A stretch of 64,000 nucleotides of DNA from JABWCQ01 sp964587105. Its GTDB lineage: Bacteria; Electryoneota; RPQS01. The position numbers and the translations under genes are program-made. The notes under the pieces are model-generated. The model searched no databases. It was not told where the DNA came from and saw only the letters and a program-made list of their open reading frames with translations. The stretch lies in the NCBI GenBank assembly GCA_964587105.1, contig CAZPKG010000016.1:1-64000 (forward strand). The letters are read 5' to 3'. Below are positions 1 through 8,333 of the stretch, in pieces (the stretch's first letter is position 1; the number at the start of each line of letters is the position of its first letter).

Positions 1-3
1 AGG

Positions 4-516
4 TTGCGCAAGATCAAGCTCCTCCTTGTGGATGTCGATGGCGTCCTGACGGATGGTTCAATCCTGTTTGGCGACGATCTTCAGGAATCCAAGGGATTTT
101 CCACCCGTGACGGGCTGATTCTCGGTCGAATCTCTAAATTCGGATTGGCAACGGGAGCTATCTCAGGTCGCAAATCCCCCGCGACCGAAGCCCGGCTGAA
201 ATCTCTGAAGTTTGATGAAATTCATCTGGGATTTCTGGCTAAATGGCCGGTTGTTGAGCAGATCATGAATACTCGCGGATTGTCCGCTGAAGAGGTTGCC
301 TTTATCGGAGATGATCTGGTGGACCTACCGGCTCTTACCCGCGTTGGCCTCTCAGTCTCACCGTTCGACGCTCATCCCGCTCTAATCAGAGGCGTGGACA
401 TTGTTCTGGACACTAATGGAGGCCGAGGCTGTGTTCGCGAATTTTGCGATCTGTGGCTCTGGGCAAATGGCAAGTGGGAGGCATTCGTCAGTAGTTTTGA
501 GGTAGATGAACAATGA
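4..516 (+). CDS. kdsC: KDO-8-phosphate phosphatase (HAD family, KdsC)
   Basis: Hydrolyses 3-deoxy-D-manno-octulosonate 8-phosphate to KDO, a core sugar of lipid A-linked LPS, in the cytoplasm. The 170-residue protein opens with the HAD motif I DVDGVLTDG (nucleophile D10, acid/base D12), has the TGAISGRKS motif II region (50-58), and ends with GDDLVD (102-107), the metal-binding motif IV, followed by the family's GGRGCVREFCDL segment. Length fits stand-alone C0-type KdsC phosphatases, which lack a cap domain. The TTG at position 4 is the only start visible; the true start could lie before the window edge, since E. coli KdsC has about 20 more N-terminal residues. It overlaps kdsD by an ATGA, so the two are translationally coupled. 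Identification is firm; the N-terminus is not. Confidence 0.92.
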   Translation: MRKIKLLLVDVDGVLTDGSILFGDDLQESKGFSTRDGLILGRISKFGLATGAISGRKSPATEARLKSLKFDEIHLGFLAKWPVVEQIMNTRGLSAEEVAFIGDDLVDLPALTRVGLSVSPFDAHPALIRGVDIVLDTNGGRGCVREFCDLWLWANGKWEAFVSSFEVDEQ

Positions 517-1499
517 GTCCTCAACAGAACATACCTGATGCCCTCGTGGCAGCGAGGCATTTGCTTGAAGTCGAGGCCAGTGCTGTTTCAGACCTTATGG
601 GCCGAGTCAATGGCGAATTCGAGAAGGCCATTCGCTTGCTGATTGACCTTCGCGGGCACGTTATTGTTACCGGAGTTGGCAAGAGTGGGCATATCGGCCG
701 CAAAATCTCTGCTACTTTGGCATCAACCGGTACCCCCTCAAGCTTCCTCCACCCTGCCGAGGCTGCTCACGGAGATCTTGGGATGGTGACACGCGAAGAC
801 GCCGCCATCGTTATCTCAAAGAGCGGTGAGAGTGACGAACTTTGGACTGTTTTGCCATACTTGAAATTCCTCGGAATACCCATTATCGGCTTGCTGGGTA
901 ATACGACCAGTGCAATGGCCGAGAAGTGTGACGTGGTCCTTGACGTGTCGGTCACTGAAGAGGGCTGTCCGATGAACTTGGCACCCACGGCTTCAACGAC
1001 GGCGGCGTTAGCAATGGGCGATGCCCTCGCGGTTGCACTATTAAAAGCCAAAGGTTTTCAGGTTGATGATTTCAAGTTCCTGCATCCCGGCGGTGCGTTG
1101 GGCCGGAGACTCTCCCTGACCATTCAAGAGGTAATGCACACCGGCGAGAACATGCCGATAGTCAACAAGGCAGATGATTTGAAAACGTCCATCATGTGCA
1201 TGACTCGACAACGGCTCGGAGCGGTTTGTGTGATTACTCCGGATGGTACGCTGTTGGGGATATTTACTGACGGCGATTTGCGCCGCGCCCTTGAACGAAA
1301 TGTCGATTTGGCGAGTGTAAAGATTGGCGAAGTCGCAACTCAGAATCCCAAGTCGGTGACTCCTGATTCACTTGTCAGCAGAGCAGTGAATATCATGGAG
1401 CAACACAATATCATGGTGCTGCCTGTTGTTGACAAAGACAAGAAGCTCGTCGGTGTTGTGCATATGCATGACCTCTTGAAATCCGGCATCGGCAGATGA
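513..1499 (+). CDS. kdsD: Arabinose-5-phosphate isomerase (SIS + 2 CBS domains)
   Basis: Converts ribulose-5-phosphate to arabinose-5-phosphate, the first committed step toward KDO. The 328-residue protein has an N-terminal SIS sugar-isomerase domain (about 35-175; GVGKSG at 54-59 and SKSGES at 102-107 bind the phosphosugar; the HPAEAAHGDLG stretch at 80-90 is typical of KdsD/KpsF) and two CBS domains (about 205-325), the usual full-length architecture. It overlaps kdsC and lptC by 4 bp each (ATGA), so kdsC-kdsD-lptC-lptA form one tightly coupled unit. Gene order kdsC-kdsD is swapped relative to E. coli kdsD-kdsC. No key residue appears missing. Confidence 0.95.
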   Translation: MSPQQNIPDALVAARHLLEVEASAVSDLMGRVNGEFEKAIRLLIDLRGHVIVTGVGKSGHIGRKISATLASTGTPSSFLHPAEAAHGDLGMVTREDAAIVISKSGESDELWTVLPYLKFLGIPIIGLLGNTTSAMAEKCDVVLDVSVTEEGCPMNLAPTASTTAALAMGDALAVALLKAKGFQVDDFKFLHPGGALGRRLSLTIQEVMHTGENMPIVNKADDLKTSIMCMTRQRLGAVCVITPDGTLLGIFTDGDLRRALERNVDLASVKIGEVATQNPKSVTPDSLVSRAVNIMEQHNIMVLPVVDKDKKLVGVVHMHDLLKSGIGR

Positions 1500-2086
1500 G
1501 TCGCTTGTTGTGGCTGATTGTGTGCGGATTGTTCCTCTCGTTGGGCTGCTCTGCACCGCCCCCGCCGCCCCAGACTCCGGTTGAAGAGGTTTTTCCCGAG
1601 CAAGAACTCTTCGGAGCAAAGATATCGTTTTACTCGGAAGATCGATTGGCAACGGTGATAGATGCGGGCAGGGTTCTGCAATTTGAAAAGCAGAATCTGA
1701 TTATCCTTGATAGCGGAATCGTGGCGGATTTCTATGATGAGTTCGGAAATCAGCGAACGAGAATCTGGGCTGACTCCGGAACGGCATCTGAAGCCTCGCG
1801 CAACCTCAACGCCTACGGCAACGTCGTGGCGGTTTCCGACAGCGGCGAACGGCTTGAAACAAATATTCTTCGTTACGACAATGCGCAAGGCTTGATTTAC
1901 GCGGACGGCCCTGTCAAGATTTCGACTCCCACAGACACCATCTTCGGAACTGGATTTCGGGCCGACAAGAACTTGAAAAACTGGACAGTGCTCGATCCGT
2001 CCGGTCGAACATTGCGCGACCGTCCAAACAAAGTCGTCGGAAATGGGGTTGATTCCACAGTCAAATCCGATTCGCTAACGCCATGA
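1496..2086 (+). CDS. lptC: LptC-like LPS export lipoprotein
   Basis: Predicted bitopic or lipid-anchored component that passes LPS from the LptB2FG inner-membrane extractor to the periplasmic LptA bridge. The 196-residue protein starts with a hydrophobic segment ending in a lipobox (LSLGC, Cys18), so it is probably a lipoprotein rather than the single-pass form of E. coli. After a Pro-rich linker comes one OstA/LptC-type beta-jellyroll stretch (about 40-175) with alternating hydrophobic residues and repeated D/N-G turns. Assignment rests on this pattern plus its place between kdsD and the lptA-like gene, both overlapped by 4 bp. The lipobox form is seen in several non-proteobacterial LptC proteins (family knowledge). 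Confidence 0.82.
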   Translation: MSRLLWLIVCGLFLSLGCSAPPPPPQTPVEEVFPEQELFGAKISFYSEDRLATVIDAGRVLQFEKQNLIILDSGIVADFYDEFGNQRTRIWADSGTASEASRNLNAYGNVVAVSDSGERLETNILRYDNAQGLIYADGPVKISTPTDTIFGTGFRADKNLKNWTVLDPSGRTLRDRPNKVVGNGVDSTVKSDSLTP

Positions 2087-3171
2087 TGCGGATTGTGATC
2101 GTAATACTTGTTCTTGCCGTTGTTTGTGTTGCGCAAGAACAAAAGAGCGCGGTTGAACTTCGCCGAGCGAACAGTCTGCGCTATGGGCAAGAGAACGGCC
2201 AAGCCGTGCAGGAACTCACGGGAAATGTGCTGATTGTCAAAGACAGCCTGAACATCACCTGTGAGCAAGCGCTCTACTACCCTGATTCAGGTCGGCTGAT
2301 CTTTAGACAAAACGTCGAATTTCGCGACGGTAGCCGCCTGATGTATGCAAATCAAGTTACCTACAGCGATTGGACCGAAGTGGTGGAAGCCGTTGGCGAC
2401 GTACGAATCTATCAAGATACGATTGCAATCTATTGCAACCGCGCGGTTTATCGGGAACGGCTTGGAGCAGGCTACCTGTACGAGGATGTCCGCGTCAAGT
2501 ATGATCCGCGAGGTTTGATACTCACGGGTGGCATCGGCTACTTCGATCATCGAGACAAGTCGGCGTGGGTAGCCCAAGACCCGCTTCTGACACGCAAGGA
2601 TAGCGTCGGTTATGTGGACACGGAGATTGCCGGGGATACAATCACTTACAGTGAGTCGCTGGGGTTGGCCACGACAAAGAACAATGTGATTATCGCCCGC
2701 GACAGTCTGACGGCCTTTGGCCAATTGCTTGAGTTCTATCCCGATTCCATGTTCGCCGTGCTCACGGGAAAACCATTGGCCTTGTCGGGAGCTGACAGTA
2801 TTGCGGGGGACACAATGCGGCTGTACTTCAAAGCTGAAGAACTCGAACGCGTTGAAGTTCAAGGTGAAGCTATCGCCTCGAGTCCGTCTGACAGTTTGCC
2901 GCATTCACCGCGCCAAATATTGACAGGAAAGCAGATGGTGTTGTGGATGGAGAATAGCGCCCTCTCGCGCGCTCTTGTTCAAGACAACGCTACTGCAACG
3001 TATTATGTTCGTGACAAACAGGATGCACAAGGCTTAAATGTCACGAGCGGGGACAAGTTACTGATTACATTTGACAACCGCCGCATTTCAAAGATTCGCG
3101 TGGAAGGCGGCACCCAAGGAACATTCACTCCCGAATCTCTTGTCGCAACGCCCGCGACAACCAAACCCTGA
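2083..3171 (+). CDS. lptA: LptA/OstA-like periplasmic LPS transport protein, extended
   Basis: Predicted periplasmic protein that carries LPS along a beta-jellyroll bridge to the outer-membrane LptD/E translocon. It has a signal peptide (MMRIVIVILVLAVVCVA, then QEQ) and repeated OstA-type strands through the whole chain (for example LTGNVLIVKDSLNITCEQALY, one residue shortened here to its core GNVLIVKDSLNITCEQALY). At 362 residues it is about twice the length of E. coli LptA, so it probably contains two or more fused OstA units and could span more of the periplasm alone. It overlaps lptC by ATGA. A role as the N-terminal part of an LptD-like protein is unlikely because no C-terminal barrel follows. 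Function inferred from fold pattern and operon. Confidence 0.78.
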   Translation: MMRIVIVILVLAVVCVAQEQKSAVELRRANSLRYGQENGQAVQELTGNVLIVKDSLNITCEQALYYPDSGRLIFRQNVEFRDGSRLMYANQVTYSDWTEVVEAVGDVRIYQDTIAIYCNRAVYRERLGAGYLYEDVRVKYDPRGLILTGGIGYFDHRDKSAWVAQDPLLTRKDSVGYVDTEIAGDTITYSESLGLATTKNNVIIARDSLTAFGQLLEFYPDSMFAVLTGKPLALSGADSIAGDTMRLYFKAEELERVEVQGEAIASSPSDSLPHSPRQILTGKQMVLWMENSALSRALVQDNATATYYVRDKQDAQGLNVTSGDKLLITFDNRRISKIRVEGGTQGTFTPESLVATPATTKP

Positions 3172-3183
3172 CCGGAGAACTTT

Positions 3184-5682
3184 GTGAGCGCAAAGCCTGC
3201 TAAACCCGCACCTGCCGCTATTGCTGAAACAAAGCCATTGCCCAAATGGCTGCCCGATTTGCTCGGTGTGCTCGCCATCTACTTGCTGGTGGTCGTGCTG
3301 TTCAACCAAGTGGTCATCGGTAACAAAGTTTTCTCCGCCGGTGATGATACCGAAGCATCCGTCGCACTCAATACGTTCGCGATTCGAGAAGCCGAGAGTG
3401 GGCAGTATCCACTTTGGTGTCCTGAACTTTATGGCGGGTTCCCGTCGTTTGCAGCCGGGGCCTATTCCAATTATGAATACGTCGGCGCGCCTTATGCGCT
3501 CGCTTATCGTTGGGTAAATCCGCGCTATTGGGCGGATATGTTCACCAACTATGTGCTCCTGTTAGGCAACTACTCCGGCCCGACCCGAGGCGAGAAGTGG
3601 CTCGTCGCGTTAATGCTTTACGCAGGACTTTTTGTCTATTTCGTGGTGCGCAGACTTGGATTCAGCGTCATCCTATCTGTCTTATGCGGTCTTGTTCTGG
3701 CATGGAATCCCTATTTCATTTCGCTTGTCACGGCCTCGCACGGCGGAAAGCTTGCGACATTCATTTATATCCCGATTTTGATGTTTCTCGGCTGGCAGGT
3801 CTTTGAACGGCGCAGGATACTTGATTTGGGATTGTTCGCGATGGTGTTCGGCTGGCAGATTCAGCACGGCGGACACACGCAAGTGCTTTTTTACACCGGA
3901 TTGTCGGTCGGAATATTATTTCTGACGTGGGCTATTCACGAATTGCGCGAGGGCGGTACGATGAAAGTTGCCACTGCCGGAGGCCAACTTGCGTTAGCCG
4001 TCGGACTTGCGGCTTGCGTTGGCGCGCTGTGGTATGTTCCGTTGTTTGAGTATGTAAATTCGTCGATTCGCGGTATCGGGCCGGCGCTCGGCGCCGCTGG
4101 CAGCAGCGGTTATACAATCGAGGACGCAACGTCGTGGAGCATGGCTCCATCAGAGTTGATTACATTCATTTTCCCCTCATGGTATGGACTGAAGTCACCA
4201 ACCTATTGGGGCGATATGTTGTTTACTTCGTCGAGCTTCTACTTCGGGATTGTGCCATTATTGCTGGCGGTTGTTGCCTTGATCGGCAAGAAGTCAAGAT
4301 TAGTTTGGGGACTTTTGAGCCTGTCGATATTCGCCATTTTGCTCTCGTTCGGAAAGCATTTCATCAGCTTCTACAGCCTGTTTTTCAACTATGTGCCATT
4401 CTTCGACAAATTCCGCACGCCGTCGCTAATTCTCTTGCTTGTGATCATCTCATCGGCAATCTTGGCGGCATTCGGATTTCGCAAGCTTGAAGAGAATCAG
4501 AACAATGAGAAGTGGCACAAGGCTTTTCGCTATGCCTTGATTGCGGCGGCGGTCTTGTTGGTCATTTCGCTCGTCGGTGGAGAAGGACTGGCCAAGAGTC
4601 TTGCCAGTCTAACTAAGGACGGCGACGTCCAGCGTTATCAGCCCGGTCAGATCACACAGCTTGTTAACGAGCGCGCTGCCATGTTCGCCAAAGATTTGAC
4701 TGTGCGCTTCTTCCTGTTGGTTTTGGCATTTGCCGCTATCTATTTCTACATGCTCAAGAAGCTCACAAAGAATGTGCTAATCGGCGGGCTCCTTCTGTTG
4801 ACAATTGTTGATCTTGGAGTGTTCAATCAGAACTTCTTTTCGCCGCAGCCGAAGGGTCAACAGCTTACGACTCTTACGGCAAATCGAGTGGTGACTGCTA
4901 TGCAAGCTGACAACAGCAGCTTCCGCGTTTTTCCGGTTGGCCGCTTGAATCAGGATAATCGCTGGGCTGCATGGGGAGTCGAATCTCTGGGCGGTTATCA
5001 CGGCGCAAAGATGCGCAGTTGGCAAGACCTTGCGGATAATTTATTCTACAATGGGACCAACAAGAACTTCCCGCTCAACAATGAGTTGCTGGCTTCGCTG
5101 AATTGCAAGTACATTGTCACTGAAGGGTTACTTCCACCTGACCTTGGATATACCAAAGCATTTGAAGACGGTTCTGCCAAGATGGCGGCCTATCTTGTTC
5201 CGAACGCAAAAGACCGCGCCTACTTCATTGATTCCGTCATGGTGATTCCTGACCGCAAGAATGCCTTTGAGACGATGCGCCGCCCGGGATTTCCGTTTAC
5301 AAGACTTGCAGTACTTAACAAGAATCTGCCCGGCCAAATTGGTTATGACCCGAATGCCACGGCTCGTGTGACGTCGTATCAGGCTCACAAAGTAGAAATC
5401 TCTACGGACAATTCACAGGCAGGATTGATGGTGTTGGCGGATGCATACTATGAACCGGAATGGCGTGCGACGATTGACGGCCAGACGACCGATATCTACC
5501 TCGTCAACGGCTTTTCGCGCGGTGTGTATGTTGCTGCTGGAAAGCACACGGTTGTGTTCGAGTATCTTGGCAAGCGCGAAGCGCTCGGTGTGAATATCGC
5601 CACCGCGTCGCACTTCCTTGTGCTGCTGCTTGTTGGAGCAGGCTATTGGATGTCCCGCCGCAAAGAAGAGAATGTCGCGTGA
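3184..5682 (+). CDS. YfhO-like polytopic membrane protein
   Basis: An 832-residue inner-membrane protein with a cytoplasmic Pro/Lys-rich N-terminus, about a dozen hydrophobic segments through residue 560, a soluble stretch (about 560-790) and a last membrane segment before a basic tail (SRRKEE). This layout and phrases such as AYYPEW-like DAYYEPEWRATIDG near the C-terminus match the bacterial YfhO family (PF09586), GT-C-like proteins linked in Gram-positives to glycosylation of teichoic acid. The GTG start sits 12 bp after lptA and the stop overlaps lptB by GTGA, so it is inside the LPS export operon, an unusual insertion compared with Proteobacteria. A role in modifying LPS or another envelope glycan is inferred from position only. 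Confidence 0.75.
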   Translation: MSAKPAKPAPAAIAETKPLPKWLPDLLGVLAIYLLVVVLFNQVVIGNKVFSAGDDTEASVALNTFAIREAESGQYPLWCPELYGGFPSFAAGAYSNYEYVGAPYALAYRWVNPRYWADMFTNYVLLLGNYSGPTRGEKWLVALMLYAGLFVYFVVRRLGFSVILSVLCGLVLAWNPYFISLVTASHGGKLATFIYIPILMFLGWQVFERRRILDLGLFAMVFGWQIQHGGHTQVLFYTGLSVGILFLTWAIHELREGGTMKVATAGGQLALAVGLAACVGALWYVPLFEYVNSSIRGIGPALGAAGSSGYTIEDATSWSMAPSELITFIFPSWYGLKSPTYWGDMLFTSSSFYFGIVPLLLAVVALIGKKSRLVWGLLSLSIFAILLSFGKHFISFYSLFFNYVPFFDKFRTPSLILLLVIISSAILAAFGFRKLEENQNNEKWHKAFRYALIAAAVLLVISLVGGEGLAKSLASLTKDGDVQRYQPGQITQLVNERAAMFAKDLTVRFFLLVLAFAAIYFYMLKKLTKNVLIGGLLLLTIVDLGVFNQNFFSPQPKGQQLTTLTANRVVTAMQADNSSFRVFPVGRLNQDNRWAAWGVESLGGYHGAKMRSWQDLADNLFYNGTNKNFPLNNELLASLNCKYIVTEGLLPPDLGYTKAFEDGSAKMAAYLVPNAKDRAYFIDSVMVIPDRKNAFETMRRPGFPFTRLAVLNKNLPGQIGYDPNATARVTSYQAHKVEISTDNSQAGLMVLADAYYEPEWRATIDGQTTDIYLVNGFSRGVYVAAGKHTVVFEYLGKREALGVNIATASHFLVLLLVGAGYWMSRRKEENVA

Positions 5683-6449
5683 GTGGGGCAATTGCTGAAA
5701 CCGCTCAACTGACGGCGACTGAGTTGACCACAACTTTACGCGGCGAGAACTTAGTCAAGTTCTACGGCAAGCGGAAGGTCGTTGACGGTGTGTCCGTAAA
5801 TGTGCGCACAGGCGAAATCGTCGGTTTGCTTGGGCCTAATGGTGCGGGCAAAACTACTTCGTTTTACATGATGACCGGCATGATCAGACCTAAGTCCGGC
5901 CATGTGTTTCTGGGCGACGTCGAAGTTACCGAGTTCCCGATGTACCGCAGGGCCAGATTGGGAATGGGCTATCTTTCGCAAGAGCCGTCCGTGTTTCGAA
6001 AGCTCACAGTTCGCGAAAATTTGATGGCTATATTGGAACTGCTGCCAATTTCGCGGGCCGAACGGAAATTGCGCGCGGATGAGTTGTTGGCTGAGTTTCG
6101 TCTGGAGCATGTTACCAATAACAAAGGGTTCCAGCTTTCCGGCGGTGAGCGCAGACGTGTAGAAATCGCCCGTTCATTGGTGACCAGACCGAAATTCATG
6201 CTTCTTGACGAACCGTTTGCGGGAATTGACCCAATCGCCGTGGCAGATATTCAGACTATAGTACGTTCGCTGAAGGATCGCGGTATCGGCGTTCTGATCA
6301 CAGACCATAATGTCAGAGAGACATTAGCCATTACCGACCGAGCCTACCTGATTTTTAGTGGAAAGCTCCTCATGGAGGGATCCGCCGAGTTTCTGGCCAA
6401 CAGCGAAGAGGCCCGCCGAATTTATCTCGGTGATTCTTTCCGCCTCTAA
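5679..6449 (+). CDS. lptB: LPS export ABC transporter ATP-binding protein LptB
   Basis: ATPase that powers extraction of LPS from the inner membrane together with LptF/LptG, which are not in this window. From a GTG at 5679 the protein has 256 residues with Walker A GPNGAGKTT (52-60), Q-loop Q101, signature LSGGE (153-157), Walker B LLDEP (175-179) and H-loop H210. The YLSQEPSVFRKLTVREN stretch is characteristic of LptB. This start is preferred over the in-frame TTG at 5646 because it makes a GTGA overlap with the YfhO-like gene and follows a purine-rich AGAAGAG stretch, and because the N-terminal tail before the first strand is already longer than usual. Followed by a 288 bp gap to rpoN. Confidence 0.93.
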   Translation: MSGAIAETAQLTATELTTTLRGENLVKFYGKRKVVDGVSVNVRTGEIVGLLGPNGAGKTTSFYMMTGMIRPKSGHVFLGDVEVTEFPMYRRARLGMGYLSQEPSVFRKLTVRENLMAILELLPISRAERKLRADELLAEFRLEHVTNNKGFQLSGGERRRVEIARSLVTRPKFMLLDEPFAGIDPIAVADIQTIVRSLKDRGIGVLITDHNVRETLAITDRAYLIFSGKLLMEGSAEFLANSEEARRIYLGDSFRL

Positions 6450-6626
6450 TGAATGTTATAGCACCTGCTTTGCCGCAGCGTGGCAGAAATGGTCAGGCGG
6501 AGTTATCAACAAGTTGACGCCTCCCGCACCTTCCATGTTGTATCATACTGTTTATAAAAAACCTAAAAACTAACCGCCTCAATAGCAGCCGCGAATGAAA
6601 CGGTGATGTCTGGTGGATTTTGATGA

Positions 6627-6642
6627 TGGCATGAACCTTGCG
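6627..6642 (+). promoter_or_regulatory. Predicted sigma-54 (-24/-12) promoter of rpoN
   Basis: The sequence TGGCATGAACCTTGCG matches the RpoN consensus TGGCAYR-N4-TTGCW with GG and GC separated by exactly 10 bases. The predicted start of transcription is near 6653, about 85 nt before the rpoN ATG. It lies in the 288 bp gap between lptB and rpoN, which otherwise shows no gene or clear terminator. If functional, rpoN would be autoregulated. Confidence 0.55.
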
Positions 6643-6737
6643 CTTTTCGAGGTACTGCCTTGACTCGTGCGACTGGATCTTTCCCCTGATCCGGCTTGCC
6701 GCCGAGCCACCCCACCGACTGGACCAAAAGGTATCCG

Positions 6738-8228
6738 ATGGAACTGAGACAAGTCCTTAAGCCTGAACTTCAGCAATATCTCCAACCGCAGCAGATTCTG
6801 CGGAGTGAACTCATTCAGCTCCCCATGCTGGAGCTGGAGTTGCGTGTGCGCGCGGAATTGCAAGAAAACCCCTTCTTGGAAGAGGTCGCCGAAGACGAAG
6901 CGGTGGTTGATAAGTCCATGTCGGAAATTGAGTCCGAAGCCTCGTCAGCTTCGATGGAGGACGCCGAAGACGGCGCTGGCTACGAGGCGCCCGCTCGTGG
7001 CGACCGCGATGAACCCGAGGTTCGCGAATCGCGCGGTGAAGATGACGTGGATTGGGATAGCTTCCTGAGCGACGACGATCAAAGTATCTACAAAGCGTCG
7101 CGGTTCACCGGAACAGGCGAGGAGCTGACTGAACTGCCCCGCCCCTTCGTTCAATCACTGGCGGAACATCTCGAAGATCAACTCCGCTTGCAGCGGCTTT
7201 CCGACGACGAGTATCGCGTCGGGCAATATATTATCGGCTCGGTTAATCGCGACGGTTTCCTGAGCTATCCGATAGAAGAAATTGCGCGGGAATTAAACGT
7301 TGATGTTCCATTGGCAATGCGCGTTTTGTCCATTGTGCAGGAACTCGATCCTCCCGGTATCGCCGCTCGTGATTTGCGCGAATGCCTGCTGATTCAATTG
7401 CGCCAGAAGGATGAGCCGCAAAAATACCGCATCGCCTTACGGATGCTGTTGGAAACATACGATGATTTCATGAACAAGCGGTTTGAAATCGTCGCGCGTA
7501 AGCTTGCTGTCGTGCTCGATGAAGTGAAATCCGCTTACGAAGAGATTCGCCGCTTGAACCCCAAGCCGGGTGAAGGCTATTTTGACGAAAAGCAAAACTA
7601 TATTGTGCCCGATCTTGTTGTGGCGCGGGTGAACGATGAAGGCGATTTTGCGGTATTTTTGAATGACGGCAATACACCGAACTTCCATGTTAACACGGCC
7701 TACAAAGAGATGTTCTTGTCCGGCAATACGGATAAGAAGGTCAAAGAGTTCGTGACGCGCAAACTTGAGAGCGCGCGCTGGTTTATTAACGCGATTCATC
7801 AGAGACGCGCCACAATACTGCGCACGATGCGCGCCATCGTCGAGCGGCAAAAAGAGTTTTTCATGAAAGGCCGCGAACATCTGAAGCCGATGATTCTGCA
7901 GGATATTGCCGAAGATATCAGCATGGATATTTCGACCATCTCGCGCGTCACCAACGGCAAGTATGTGCAGACGGAATGGGGCGTCTTTGAGTTAAAGTAT
8001 TTCTTCAGCGAACGCATGGAAACTTCCGACGGTGAAGAGATTTCCACAAAGGTAATCAAGTCACGCTTGCAGGAAATCATCGAAGCCGAAGACAAGGGGG
8101 ATCCTCTCAGCGATCAGGCGATTGCCGAGATACTTGCCGATGAAGGCTTCCCGATCGCCCGCCGTACGGTGCAGAAATACCGCGAACAGCTGAGCATTCC
8201 CGTTAAACGGCTCCGTCGAGAAATCTGA
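6738..8228 (+). CDS. rpoN: RNA polymerase sigma-54 factor RpoN
   Basis: Alternative sigma factor that recognises -24/-12 promoters and needs AAA+ enhancer-binding activators; none is encoded in this window. The 496-residue protein has the Gln/Leu-rich region I (residues 1-50, LKPELQQYLQPQQILRSELI), an acidic region II (about 50-125), the core-binding region, and the C-terminal RpoN box ARRTVQKYRE (474-483), which contacts the -24 element. The ATG at 6738 is chosen because AAAAGG lies 6 nt upstream and region I begins there; an in-frame start at 6696 would add 14 residues not expected in the family. The lpt-rpoN linkage is conserved widely. Followed by a strong terminator. Confidence 0.96.
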   Translation: MELRQVLKPELQQYLQPQQILRSELIQLPMLELELRVRAELQENPFLEEVAEDEAVVDKSMSEIESEASSASMEDAEDGAGYEAPARGDRDEPEVRESRGEDDVDWDSFLSDDDQSIYKASRFTGTGEELTELPRPFVQSLAEHLEDQLRLQRLSDDEYRVGQYIIGSVNRDGFLSYPIEEIARELNVDVPLAMRVLSIVQELDPPGIAARDLRECLLIQLRQKDEPQKYRIALRMLLETYDDFMNKRFEIVARKLAVVLDEVKSAYEEIRRLNPKPGEGYFDEKQNYIVPDLVVARVNDEGDFAVFLNDGNTPNFHVNTAYKEMFLSGNTDKKVKEFVTRKLESARWFINAIHQRRATILRTMRAIVERQKEFFMKGREHLKPMILQDIAEDISMDISTISRVTNGKYVQTEWGVFELKYFFSERMETSDGEEISTKVIKSRLQEIIEAEDKGDPLSDQAIAEILADEGFPIARRTVQKYREQLSIPVKRLRREI

Positions 8229-8271
8229 GGCCGCCCCTTAGCATTTCTGCCAAATATTTCGTATCTTTCTG

Positions 8272-8308
8272 ACCGGTTGGCCTATGGGGCCAGCCGGTTT
8301 TGTTTTTC
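8272..8308 (+). terminator. Rho-independent terminator after rpoN
   Basis: An 11-bp stem (8272-8282 with 8288-8298, one G-U pair), 5-nt loop TATGG, then a T-rich tail (TTTTGTTTTTCTT). It separates rpoN from lon, so lon needs its own promoter in the next 25-60 bases. Confidence 0.85.
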
Positions 8309-8333
8309 TTGTCACAATATTCTCTGATTTTAC

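Noticed and set aside
6496..6530. DnaA-box-like TTATCAACA near 6505
   Set aside because: Single imperfect copy in a gap between lptB and rpoN, no cluster or A+T-rich unwinding element, so no origin.
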